From CAG-877 sp045627525 (GTDB taxonomy: Bacteria; Bacillota_I; Bacilli_A; RF39; UBA660), in NCBI GenBank assembly GCA_045627525.1, contig JAZQNW010000006.1, forward strand, positions 85,086 through 149,085: 64,000 nucleotides of DNA. The letters run 5' to 3'. Positions 7,728-17,000 of the stretch are shown piece after piece. A program made the translations under genes and the position numbers. The number at the start of each line of letters is the position of its first letter. Within the stretch, counting starts at the first letter, position 1. The notes beneath the pieces are model-generated. The model was given only the letters and a program-made list of their open reading frames with translations. It was not told the DNA's origin and searched no databases.

Positions 7728-9032
7728 CTATTTTATTACTTTTTTAAAATTTTCAATAAGACTATCGACATAAGCACATCCCATGAAACAAACAACTGAT
7801 TCTTTTTCATTTGCTAATTTTTCAATTGTATCATCACTAATTATTTCTCCACCATTTAATTTATTAGTTATAAGTGATGAAGTAATTCCTGGGTAATCTT
7901 CTTGCTTTTCTCTATTACAGTCTATTTCTGTTAAGTATGTTTTATCTGCTATTTTAAATGCTTCTACAAATTCATTTAAAAAGTCTTTTGTTCTTGAGTA
8001 TGTATTAGGTTTAAATACTACTACAAGACGTTTATTAGGGTATTTCTGCTTAACGGCATCTAGTGTTACTTTTATTTCTGTAGGATGGTGCGCATAGTCA
8101 TCAATAATTATAGTATTATTAACTTTTTCTTCTGCAAATCTTCTTTTTGCATTATGAAACGTTTTTAGTAAATTATTTATTTCTTCTGGATTTATTCCTA
8201 TTTCCTTACAAATTATGATTGCGGCTGTTGCATCCATAACCATATGTTTTCCATAAAGAGGTATTTCAAAATGGCCATATAATTCGTTATTAATATATAA
8301 ATCAAATATGGATCCTGTTTCTAATAGCTCAATATTTTTTATTACAACGTCATTTTCAGGATTAAATCCATAATATATCATTTTTGTTTTACAATTTAAT
8401 TTTCTTACTTCTTCATTATCTCCATTAGCAACAACTAATTCTTTTGTTTGGTTAGCAAATATTTCAAATGTATCTCTTATATCATTTATATCTTTATAGC
8501 ATTCTAAGTGTTCGGCTTCAATATTAGTAATTACTGAATATGTTGGATGATAAGCGGTAAAATGTCGGTTGAATTCATCACTTTCTACAACAAAGTATTT
8601 ATTTTCTTTTGTAGCTTTGCCATCACCAGCACCGATAAAATAGTTACATCCAAGGGTATTTTCTAATATATGTCTAATAATTGATGATGTTGTTGTTTTT
8701 CCATGAGTTCCACTAACACCAATGGATGAAAATAGATCAATTACATCCCCTACTATTTCATTATATTTTTTAATTTTTAAGCCTAGTTGTTTTACTCTTT
8801 GTAATTCTGGATGATCTTCTTTAAAGGCTACACTATATGTTACAATGGTATCTTTATCTATGTTATGATTGCCATCATAAAAAATTGGTATATTTCTAGA
8901 TTCTAATCCGTCTTGAGTAAATTTATGTGCTTTAGCATCATCATAACCACTTACTTGGTTTCCTAAGTCACTTAGTATTTGAGCAAGAGTGGACATTCCT
9001 GTTCCTTTAATTCCTATACAATAATATTTCAT
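7728..9032 (-). CDS. murC: UDP-N-acetylmuramate--L-alanine ligase
   Basis: This cytoplasmic Mur ligase adds L-alanine to UDP-MurNAc, the first step of the peptidoglycan stem peptide. The N-terminal Rossmann motif KGTGMSTLA, the ATP loop SGTHGKTTTSS (about residues 107-117), the TNIEAEHLE segment and the C-terminal DDYAHHPTEI motif identify MurC specifically. Its 434 residues are in the family range (about 430-460). A GGAAGTG site precedes the ATG. It stands without other mur genes. Its presence shows that this organism keeps a peptidoglycan wall despite its very low GC content. Confidence 0.96.
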   Translation of the reverse strand: MKYYCIGIKGTGMSTLAQILSDLGNQVSGYDDAKAHKFTQDGLESRNIPIFYDGNHNIDKDTIVTYSVAFKEDHPELQRVKQLGLKIKKYNEIVGDVIDLFSSIGVSGTHGKTTTSSIIRHILENTLGCNYFIGAGDGKATKENKYFVVESDEFNRHFTAYHPTYSVITNIEAEHLECYKDINDIRDTFEIFANQTKELVVANGDNEEVRKLNCKTKMIYYGFNPENDVVIKNIELLETGSIFDLYINNELYGHFEIPLYGKHMVMDATAAIIICKEIGINPEEINNLLKTFHNAKRRFAEEKVNNTIIIDDYAHHPTEIKVTLDAVKQKYPNKRLVVVFKPNTYSRTKDFLNEFVEAFKIADKTYLTEIDCNREKQEDYPGITSSLITNKLNGGEIISDDTIEKLANEKESVVCFMGCAYVDSLIENFKKVIK

Positions 9033-9087
9033 TTTTACACTTCCTTATATTTTTAGTATACGCTATATTTATATTCTTGAAAAGAAA

Positions 9088-9106
9088 AAGATTGATAAAC
9101 AATCTT
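9088..9106 (-). terminator. Terminator of the zinc-ribbon gene
   Basis: The stem AAGATTG/CAATCTT overlaps the stop codon at 9105. On the minus strand it is followed by TTTTTCTTTTC. Confidence 0.65.
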
Positions 9107-9284
9107 ATTTTTCATTTTTTTCATTTCTTGCTTTATATTCAGCTTTTCTTTTGTCACGGCAACTTTTGCATCTTTTAGGCTCATTTTCTAATCCTTTTTC
9201 TTTATAGAAAGCTTGCTCTCCTGCTGTAAATGTAAATTCGTTACCACAATCTTGACAAACCAAAGTCTTATCTTCGAAATCCAT
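9105..9284 (-). CDS. Small zinc-ribbon protein
   Basis: The 59-residue protein begins MDFEDKTLVCQDCG and carries two cysteine pairs, CQDC (10-13) and CKSC (39-42). They are separated by an FTFTAGEQAFY segment typical of the small zinc-ribbon proteins annotated as zinc-binding or cytochrome C551-like. The C-terminus is a basic, charged helix (KRKAEYKARNEKNEK). A perfect GGAGG lies eight bases before the ATG. It probably binds one zinc ion and may touch nucleic acid or ribosome. The role is unknown. Confidence 0.75.
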   Translation of the reverse strand: MDFEDKTLVCQDCGNEFTFTAGEQAFYKEKGLENEPKRCKSCRDKRKAEYKARNEKNEK

Positions 9285-9429
9285 TATTTACCTCCTTATA
9301 AATTTTTGGACTTAGTTAAATAGTTATTTTCAATTTTAAGGAAAGTAAATAGCAATTTAATATAAAATCCAGTTATGTTATAACAATAAACAATATAACA
9401 TTAAAAAGTTAAATATGCAATTATGTTAT

Positions 9430-10047
9430 TTAGTTTTGACTATTCTTTTTTAGTTTTTCTACTTTTGAATATATACAACCACAATAATTTTGTCTATATA
9501 GTTCGTATTCTTTTGATAATTCTATACTACGTTTATATCCATTTTCTTTTTTAAAGTCTGAATATAAATAGTTTGATTTATATTTTTCTCCTAATTCTTC
9601 CCCTATTTTATTTAACCAATCTGCATTTTTGTATGGACTTAATGTTAGTGTTGTTGCGAAAAAATCGAATTTTAATTTTTTAGCTATTTTTGCTGTTTCT
9701 TCTAAACGCAGATTATAGCACTTATAGCATCTTTTTCCACGTTCTGGTTCATCTTCTAAACCTTTAGCAATAGCTAAGAATTCTTTTGGATTATATCTAC
9801 CATCTAAAATAGTTATTTCATACTTATATTTTAATTTTTTAACAAATCTTTTTAGTTCATCTAGTCTTTTATTATATTCATTTTTGTCAGTTATATTTGG
9901 ATTAAAATATAGAATTGTAATTTTAAAATAATTTGCTAATTTTTCTAAGACAGCTGATGAACATGGTGCACAACATGCATGTAATAATAGACTACTTCCC
10001 TCTTGTGACTCAGTCATTTGCTTTTTCATTTCTAAATTGTAATTCAT
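9430..10047 (-). CDS. queH: Epoxyqueuosine reductase QueH
   Basis: This is a DUF208/QueH family enzyme, which reduces epoxyqueuosine to queuosine in tRNA and is the non-orthologous replacement of cobalamin-dependent QueG. The signature cysteines are present: HACCAPCSS (about residues 23-31), RCYKCY in the middle (105-110) and NYCGCIY near the C-terminus, which together ligate an iron-sulfur cluster and a second metal. Its 205 residues fit the family. No other queuosine genes lie nearby, so the precursor must come from salvage or from genes elsewhere. Confidence 0.9.
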   Translation of the reverse strand: MNYNLEMKKQMTESQEGSSLLLHACCAPCSSAVLEKLANYFKITILYFNPNITDKNEYNKRLDELKRFVKKLKYKYEITILDGRYNPKEFLAIAKGLEDEPERGKRCYKCYNLRLEETAKIAKKLKFDFFATTLTLSPYKNADWLNKIGEELGEKYKSNYLYSDFKKENGYKRSIELSKEYELYRQNYCGCIYSKVEKLKKNSQN

Positions 10048-10109
10048 CTAATCACTTCTCTTTGGCTATATTATAGCATAATTTTATATTCATAAGTGTA
10101 TATTTTAAT

Positions 10110-10856
10110 ATGAATAAAATTATATTTAGTTTTTTAGTAACGGCAATTGCTGGTTTTTCGACATTATTAGGAATTATTCCTTGTATATTAAAGAAAAATA
10201 AAGATTTAATAATAGCTTCATCTTTAGCTTTTTCTAGTGGGGTAATGTTATCTATATCGGTTATTTCTTTGATACCAGAATCGTTAAAATATTTAACTGC
10301 TTCATATTATTTGTTTCCTGCCTTTATTTTAGTTTTTATATTTGTGGTGATGGGAATAATTATATCTAGTATTATTGATTATAATATTGAAAAAGCTATA
10401 ACAAAAAATAAACTGTATAAATTAGGAATTGTTTCTGTTATAGCTTTAATTTTACATAATATTCCGGAGGGAATTACTACTTTTATATCTACTAATGTTG
10501 ATACTACTTTAGGTATTACTTTATCTTTAGCAATAGCCTTACATAATATTCCAGAAGGAATATCTATAGCAATACCTATATATTATGCTACAGGTAATTT
10601 AAATAAAGCCTTTAAATATACTTTTATTTCTGGCTTTTCAGAATTATTTGGTGCTGTATTAGCATATTTATTTATAGCAAAATATGTTACTGCGTTTTTT
10701 ATGGCTTTAATTCTTGGGCTAACAGCGGGAATAATGATTCATATTTCTGTATATGAATTATTTCCAACTTCATTAAATTATGACAAAAAGAAAACAACAT
10801 TAATATCATTCTTTTTAGGAATAATTGTAATGCTGTTTTGTGAAATTATTATTTAA
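10110..10856 (+). CDS. ZIP-family divalent metal transporter
   Basis: The 248-residue protein has about eight membrane helices and two copies of the ZIP signature HNIPEG, in helices 4 and 5 (LILHNIPEGITTF and LALHNIPEGISIA), which form the binuclear transport site. ZIP proteins such as ZupT import zinc, iron or manganese. It is transcribed divergently from queH. No convincing Shine-Dalgarno sequence precedes the ATG, which instead follows a TATATT box closely, so the message may be leaderless. The end overlaps the converging BI-1 gene by 4 bases. Confidence 0.9.
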   Translation: MNKIIFSFLVTAIAGFSTLLGIIPCILKKNKDLIIASSLAFSSGVMLSISVISLIPESLKYLTASYYLFPAFILVFIFVVMGIIISSIIDYNIEKAITKNKLYKLGIVSVIALILHNIPEGITTFISTNVDTTLGITLSLAIALHNIPEGISIAIPIYYATGNLNKAFKYTFISGFSELFGAVLAYLFIAKYVTAFFMALILGLTAGIMIHISVYELFPTSLNYDKKKTTLISFFLGIIVMLFCEIII

Positions 10857-11494
10857 TCTTTTCTATTTCCAAATAATTCTAGTAATCTTATAAATAAATT
10901 AATAAAATCTAAATATAATTGAAAAGCACCATATATAGCTGAATTGTCATCTGCTGTATGCTCAGCTAGTTTAGTTATGTTTTGCATATCATAAGCAATA
11001 TATCCCATAAATATTATAATACCTATAATACAAGTAGTCATATTTAATGTATTTGACATTACAAACATATTTATTATTTCTAAGATAATTACTGCTATTA
11101 GGGCCATTAAAAGATAAATTCCTAGTTTGCTTAAATCAATTTTAGTTGTTTCTCCAATAATTGCAAATATACCAAATATCAAAGCTGTTGCTAGGAAAAT
11201 GTATATTATTGAAGCTACTTGAAACATTATAAATAAGCATCCAAATGTTAATCCTGTTAATAAGGCATATGTAATATACAGTATTTTTGCAGTTGATGCT
11301 TTCATCTTATATATTTTAACTCCTAAGATTAGCGCAATAGCAATTTCTGCTATAAATATAAGCCAATACATTTTTCCACTAAAGAAAAAGTATAAAATGC
11401 TTGGTGTTGATGCTGTTATATATCCACTAATAAAAGTTGCTAGTAGACCAATAAATAGCCATCCAAATGTTTTTGAAATTAATTTGTTTTCCAT
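10853..11494 (-). CDS. Bax inhibitor-1/YccA family membrane protein
   Basis: The 213-residue protein has seven predicted helices. The BI-1 family features visible are the helix 3-4 region LTGLTFG, the segment GYIAYDMQNI and the Asp-containing end YLDFINLFIRLLELFG, which holds the pH-sensing/calcium-leak Asp pair in the bacterial homologue BsYetJ. The likely role is a proton-sensitive calcium leak or protease-associated membrane protein. AAAGGAT precedes the start. Confidence 0.9.
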   Translation of the reverse strand: MENKLISKTFGWLFIGLLATFISGYITASTPSILYFFFSGKMYWLIFIAEIAIALILGVKIYKMKASTAKILYITYALLTGLTFGCLFIMFQVASIIYIFLATALIFGIFAIIGETTKIDLSKLGIYLLMALIAVIILEIINMFVMSNTLNMTTCIIGIIIFMGYIAYDMQNITKLAEHTADDNSAIYGAFQLYLDFINLFIRLLELFGNRKD

Positions 11495-11522
11495 ATTTTT
11501 TTATCCTTTCTATTATTTATTA

Positions 11523-12215
11523 TTAACAAGAATTTTTCTTATTACACGTTATACTTTCTTCTAAAACACATTTTAGAGTACATTTAAACTTATTATAGAT
11601 TTTCTTTTTTGTTTCATCATCTATTTCACTATATGGGTCTTTTAGACTATCAGGAATTCCTGTTTCTAAAACCATTGGTTCTCCTTCTACTACTGTTATG
11701 ACACTTGGAGCATAGATTCTTTTTTCATTTGATTTGATATTTTTATCGTCTAATTCATAGTCATCTAAGATGATATTTAATTTTTTTAATAGTTTGTAAT
11801 AACCTTTACTTCCTTTTTTTACAGTAATTACTTCACCGTTTTCATTTATTTCTAATTTATCTCTAATTTGTTTTACATCTACATAGTATATTTTATCTAT
11901 TTTTAAATTATTGGCAGCTTTTATTAATTCTTCTATAACACTGCGGCACCATGGACAACTTGCAAATCCAAAATATACAACAAATGTTTCGCCACTATCT
12001 ATCATCTTTACAATTTCTTCATCTGTTTTATAAACAAATGGATTTTTTTCTGATATAGATAAACTTCTAATATTTTTATCTTCTTGCTTTTGATTGTTTA
12101 ATTCTTCATATTCTTTTTTAAATTTTAATGCATCTGTTTCTATTTTTTCACTACTACATGCAGTTAATATAAATAATGTAGTAATAATAGTTATTATTAA
12201 ATAAATCTTTTTCAT
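11523..12215 (-). CDS. Thioredoxin-like lipoprotein with Cys-rich tail
   Basis: A lipoprotein signal peptide (MKKIYLIITII then lipobox LTAC, Cys20) is followed by a thioredoxin-fold domain with the active-site motif CPWC (in FGFASCPWCRS, about residues 87-97). The domain is long, with an insertion before a cis-proline-like segment APSVITV. The C-terminal 25 residues contain five cysteines (CTLKC, then ITCNKKNSC), unusual for an exported thioredoxin. It is anchored outside the membrane and probably makes, breaks or shuffles disulfides. Several proteins nearby have many extracellular cysteines, which fits. AGAGGT precedes the ATG. Confidence 0.8.
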   Translation of the reverse strand: MKKIYLIITIITTLFILTACSSEKIETDALKFKKEYEELNNQKQEDKNIRSLSISEKNPFVYKTDEEIVKMIDSGETFVVYFGFASCPWCRSVIEELIKAANNLKIDKIYYVDVKQIRDKLEINENGEVITVKKGSKGYYKLLKKLNIILDDYELDDKNIKSNEKRIYAPSVITVVEGEPMVLETGIPDSLKDPYSEIDDETKKKIYNKFKCTLKCVLEESITCNKKNSC

Positions 12216-12279
12216 ATTCTACCTCTACTTAAGTATAATCCAATATTCTATTTTTAGCAATAAAAAGTCTAAAAGCATC

Positions 12280-12957
12280 CTATTTTTTACAGTTGTCATT
12301 AAGAGTTATTGGTATTTTGTATGTTTTTATTTTATTATTACTTATAGCTTTTATTTCAAGATACAATGTTTCTGATGTGAATTTTTTACAGTTTAATGAA
12401 TAATTATTAACGTTAATTGTTGTATCTTTTAAAAAATCTGTTATAGTTTCCTTATTTTTACTACTACAGCTACTTATTTTTGTCTTACTATCTTTTTCAT
12501 ATAGATCACATTCAATATTATCATAGACTGTTAAGTCTTCTTTTTTACAATAATTTATGTTTGATATATATATTGATGTTTTATCTTTATTATATGCAGC
12601 ACTACCAGTAATATTAAAATCTTCACAGGTAGTAGTTATAGTTTTGAATTCAAAATCTTTTTTTGGAATTAATATTATTATAAGTATAGTTACAAATAAC
12701 AATATTAAACTAATTACGTATAGGATAATTTTTTTATTTATTTTATTTTTTTCTTTTCCTTTTATTATTTCATCTATTTCTACATTAAATTTTTCACTTA
12801 TGTCTTTTAATATAGAAATATCAGGTATACTTTTTCCATTTTCCCATTTTGAAACAGCCTGATATGTTACATTTAATTTTTTTGCCATTTCATTTTGAGT
12901 TAAATGGTGTTTTTTACGAATATTTTTGATAAAATCTCCTATTTTTTCTTGATCCAT
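12280..12957 (-). CDS. XRE-family HTH regulator with membrane helix and exported domain
   Basis: Residues 8-60 are a Cro/C1-type helix-turn-helix (LTQNEMAKKLNVTYQAVSKW). A membrane helix lies at about 77-97. The remaining 125 residues are predicted outside the cell and contain six cysteines. Such one-component regulators sense an external signal and act on DNA from the membrane. The target is unknown. The gene starts 8 bases after the fic gene stop, so the two are probably co-transcribed. Confidence 0.8.
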   Translation of the reverse strand: MDQEKIGDFIKNIRKKHHLTQNEMAKKLNVTYQAVSKWENGKSIPDISILKDISEKFNVEIDEIIKGKEKNKINKKIILYVISLILLFVTILIIILIPKKDFEFKTITTTCEDFNITGSAAYNKDKTSIYISNINYCKKEDLTVYDNIECDLYEKDSKTKISSCSSKNKETITDFLKDTTINVNNYSLNCKKFTSETLYLEIKAISNNKIKTYKIPITLNDNCKK

Positions 12958-12965
12958 ATAATCAC

Positions 12966-14006
12966 CTATCTTTTTAATTCTTTTCTTTTTCCTTTATCTA
13001 ATAGATCTTCATTTAGTGATAAAAAGAAGTTACTTTGATTATTTGTTATTTTACTATTACTTTCGGGTCCTCTTAGGAGTATTTTTTTATCTATTAGTGG
13101 AATGATATGATCACTTACTATTTTAAGTGGTGTTTCACTTGAATTGAAATGTTTATAAGTTGATATTAAGTCTTTTGCTGTAATAATTCCATTTGTTGAT
13201 AGGAAAAATTCTAAGGTTTCTCTTTCTTCCCCAGCTAATTTTATATCTAGACTTGTTTCAATGTCAGCAATTATTCCTTCTTTTATTAATTGTGTTTTTA
13301 AAGATTTTAGCGAGTAATCTAAAAATAATGTGATGTCTCCATCTTCTCTTCCTGATAATACTGTTTGATTATATCCTTTTTTTGAAAAATAAATTCCTTT
13401 ATTAAACATTAGTGCTGGTAAATTTTTTTCATTTAATAAATACCATAAAGCTGTAGTTCTAGCTGTTCTTTTATTTATATCAAAAAACGGATGTACATAA
13501 ATTAAATAATATTGTATTATTTGCGATTTTAAATATTTTTCATATTCATTTCCTAAATTTGAAGAGTTTATATATTCTAATAAATCATTCATATAATTAT
13601 CTACTTCATTTTGATCCACACCAGTAATTAATTTACTATAATTTCCATTTTTTATTATATATACACCTTTTGATCTATAATATTCACCCATATTTTCAAT
13701 GCTATAATCATTTAATAAACCATTACTTAATAATTCATATAATTCTTTTAAATTATCTTTATTAATTTCTTTTTTAGTTAATATATATTTATAGGCTCTT
13801 TCTAAATTTTCTAGACTTTTAGAAATTTTAGAAGTTGGTTTTGTTGGTATAAGAGTTAATGCTGCATTTGAAAAATCTATTTTTGTAATACTTTCATCTT
13901 CCTCTAAAAGTTGTAGTAAATCTCTTTTTGAATCTTCTAAAAAAGCATCAGAATAATGTATTTCACTGCCATTATCAAGTTTTAAATTTTTTGTTATTGT
14001 GTTCAT
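12966..14006 (-). CDS. Fic-domain protein with C-terminal winged helix
   Basis: The Fic motif reads HPFFDINKRTARTTA (about residues 172-186) and keeps the catalytic His, Asp and the N-x-R anchor, so AMP or other nucleotide transfer to a target hydroxyl is plausible. An SKSLEN segment at residues 62-67 fits the autoinhibitory (S/T)xxxE(G/N) motif of class II Fic proteins. The C-terminal roughly 100 residues look like a winged helix. The total of 346 residues is usual for cytosolic Fic-wHTH proteins. AAAGGAAG precedes the ATG, and the gene runs into the membrane XRE regulator. Confidence 0.87.
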   Translation of the reverse strand: MNTITKNLKLDNGSEIHYSDAFLEDSKRDLLQLLEEDESITKIDFSNAALTLIPTKPTSKISKSLENLERAYKYILTKKEINKDNLKELYELLSNGLLNDYSIENMGEYYRSKGVYIIKNGNYSKLITGVDQNEVDNYMNDLLEYINSSNLGNEYEKYLKSQIIQYYLIYVHPFFDINKRTARTTALWYLLNEKNLPALMFNKGIYFSKKGYNQTVLSGREDGDITLFLDYSLKSLKTQLIKEGIIADIETSLDIKLAGEERETLEFFLSTNGIITAKDLISTYKHFNSSETPLKIVSDHIIPLIDKKILLRGPESNSKITNNQSNFFLSLNEDLLDKGKRKELKR

Positions 14007-14053
14007 ATAGTATTCTTCCTTTGTTTTTAATATTATACTATATAAAAAATAAA

Positions 14054-14076
14054 AAGAATAGATATTATCTATTCTT
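14054..14076 (-). terminator. Terminator of the MMPL fusion gene
   Basis: Ten-base arms AAGAATAGAT and ATCTATTCTT overlap the stop codon. On the minus strand they are followed by a T-rich run. Confidence 0.8.
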
Positions 14077-17000
14077 ATGATTCTATTTTATAAATAAATA
14101 AACTTTCCTCTGCATCATTGCTGGCATATCCTTTATAATCTTTAGCTAATATAACTAATTTTTTGGTAGTTTCAGCATATGATAATAATTTATCTCCTGT
14201 TCTTGATAATGATTTTATTTGATTAAAATCTATGCTTTGATATGTTGAATATAATAGATTGATATCATTTTTAATTTTATCAACCCCTGAATATATATTG
14301 TTTGTACCATTATGTAAATTATTAGTTAAATTTTCAGCTTTATTTAATGCTTCTTGAGCTTTTTGATTATTAGATAAATATTTATTATTGATTTCATTTG
14401 CTATTTCTAACATATCATTAACATTATTATATATCATTTCAGTTGAATCTTTTAATTTATCTAAAAGATTATTATTTTCATTTAATATTTCTATCAAACT
14501 TTCACTATTTTCATATATGTTTTTAATATTTATTAAATTTTCTATTTCTTTAGCATCCATTCCAAGATTTGTTAAATACTCTCTTAATTCTGAAATGCTA
14601 TAATTAATCATATTGTATTCTTTATATAATTCTTCATTATTTCTAATTTGTTCTTGTAATTTAGCAATCATTTGATTGTTTTTTTCTTTTAAATTATTAA
14701 TTTGTTCAATAGAACCGTTAATATCTTTATTTTCTAAGTTTTCTTTTAGATTTTTTAAATCATTTGTTAACTTATTAATATTTTTATTTAAATTACTATC
14801 GTTTGCTAATTTTTTAACGTCGTTTATTGTTGTTTTAATATTTGAAGATACTATATTTGTTCCATATTTAAATGTATTAATTCCATCTTCTAAGTCATTG
14901 GCTGCATTTTCTAAAGAAGTAATTTTAGATTTTAAATTGTTTAAAGTGTATTTTATAGAGTCTAATTTATCAAAAACTTTTAAATCTACATCTTCAAGTA
15001 ATTTTGGTGTTGCAACTAAGTAAACATCATTTAAACTAAAGTTAGTTGTATCATAATTAATTACTATATCTTCTAGTTGCTTAAAATCTTCTATTGGTAT
15101 ATTATCATACATTCCTGGTGTAGCAATGGCAGCTATTATTTTTTTTGTTCCTGTATCTACTTGTTTACCAGTTGATACTTCTACATTGGTATTATTATCG
15201 TTACTAATTAATGTAGCCATTGTTACTACGAATGGTGTATATAAATTATTTTCATTTAAGACATTGTTAGTAAATGAATATTTTACAGTTATATGTCCTT
15301 CTTTACCAATTATGTCCTTAACACTTTTTTCCTCATCGTTTAAATAGTATTTAACTTTAACATTAATTGGTAATTCTTTTTCAATTTTTCCTTGATATAT
15401 TATATCTTTACCTGTAGATTTCCATGTTAGTTTCGGAGTGTTTTGAGTAAATTCTTCAGTACCATTAATATTTAGTATTTCTTTTAATAATGTTTCATCA
15501 CTTACATTTCCTTTTTCTAATTCAAATAAGTGATTATTTACAACTGATTCAACAACTTTACCGGTTTTATCTAAATTAGTATATACTGTTTCAGTTTTTT
15601 TAGCTAAGACTGATAATGGACTAATTAAAATTAGTGCTATTGACATTATTGCTATTAATTTTTTTCTCATATTTTTCACTACTTTCTTTATTTTAGTTGT
15701 TTTAAAAATAATTTTATCAAATATCATTAATAATGATGGTAGGATAAATAATACTACAAACATACTTATAATTGATCCTCGTGCTAATAATATGCATATT
15801 GCTCCAATCATATCAATTTGTGTATATAATCCAACACTACTTGTTGCTGCAAAGAAACATAATGCTGAAGTTATTACTGATGGCATAACAAATGCTAATG
15901 TATTTTTCATTGCAATTTTTTTATCTTTTTCAGATTGTCTTTCTTCTATATACTTTGTTGACATTAAAATGGCATAATCAATAGTTGCTCCTAGTTGAAT
16001 AGTACCAACTACTATTGATGCTATAAATGGTAATGATGTTCCTAAATAAAAAGCAAATGACATGTTTACAAATATAGCAAATTCAATTGTTAATGTTAAA
16101 ATTATTGGTAGAATTAGAGACTTTGATATGAAAATCAATATTATAAAAACTGCTAGAATTGATGTGTAAGTTACTGATTTAAAATCGTGATCAGCTACAG
16201 TTACTAAATCTTTCATAAGAGCGCCTTTTCCAGCAACTATGGCATTTTTGTCATAACTTTTTACTATTTTGTTTATTTGTGTTAATTGGTTATTTAATTT
16301 ACTTGATGCTAATTCATATTTTGAATTTGTAATTATAAGTTGATATTTTTCACTTCTAATTAATCTTTTAATATTTTCTGGTAACATTATTTCCATACTC
16401 TTATCAGTTAATGTTGATGGAGCTAAGACCATATTAATACCGTCTACTTTATTTAACTCTTCTTTTAATTCTAAAATTGTATTTCTAGGTATTTTTTCAT
16501 CTATTAATATTAATTCTGGTGAAACGATATTAAATTTTTCAGTTAGTTCTTTTTGAGCTACTTTAAATGGTAAAGTATCTGGTAGTGAATCATCTAATTT
16601 ATAATAGACTTTATAATTTGAGTTTCCTATTATTGCTGGTATTATTAGAATTAATAGAATGAGTACAAATAATTTATTATGGTTAACTGTGAAATTTTGA
16701 ACTTTTTCAAATGTTGGCATAAATATTTTATGTTTAGTTTTTGTTATTTGTTTGTCTAAAATTAAAAGTAATGATGGAAATATAGTAATAGCTGATAATA
16801 GTCCAAAGGCTACTCCTTTAGCTAAAACTAATCCAATATCTTTACCTAATGTTAATTGCATTGTACAAAGGGCTAAAAAACCAGCAAAGGTAGTTAAAGA
16901 AGATCCTAATATTGATTTAAATGTTTCAACGATAGCATTTGTCATTGCTTCTTTATTATTTTTATACAATTCTTTTGATTCTATATATTTATGATATAAG

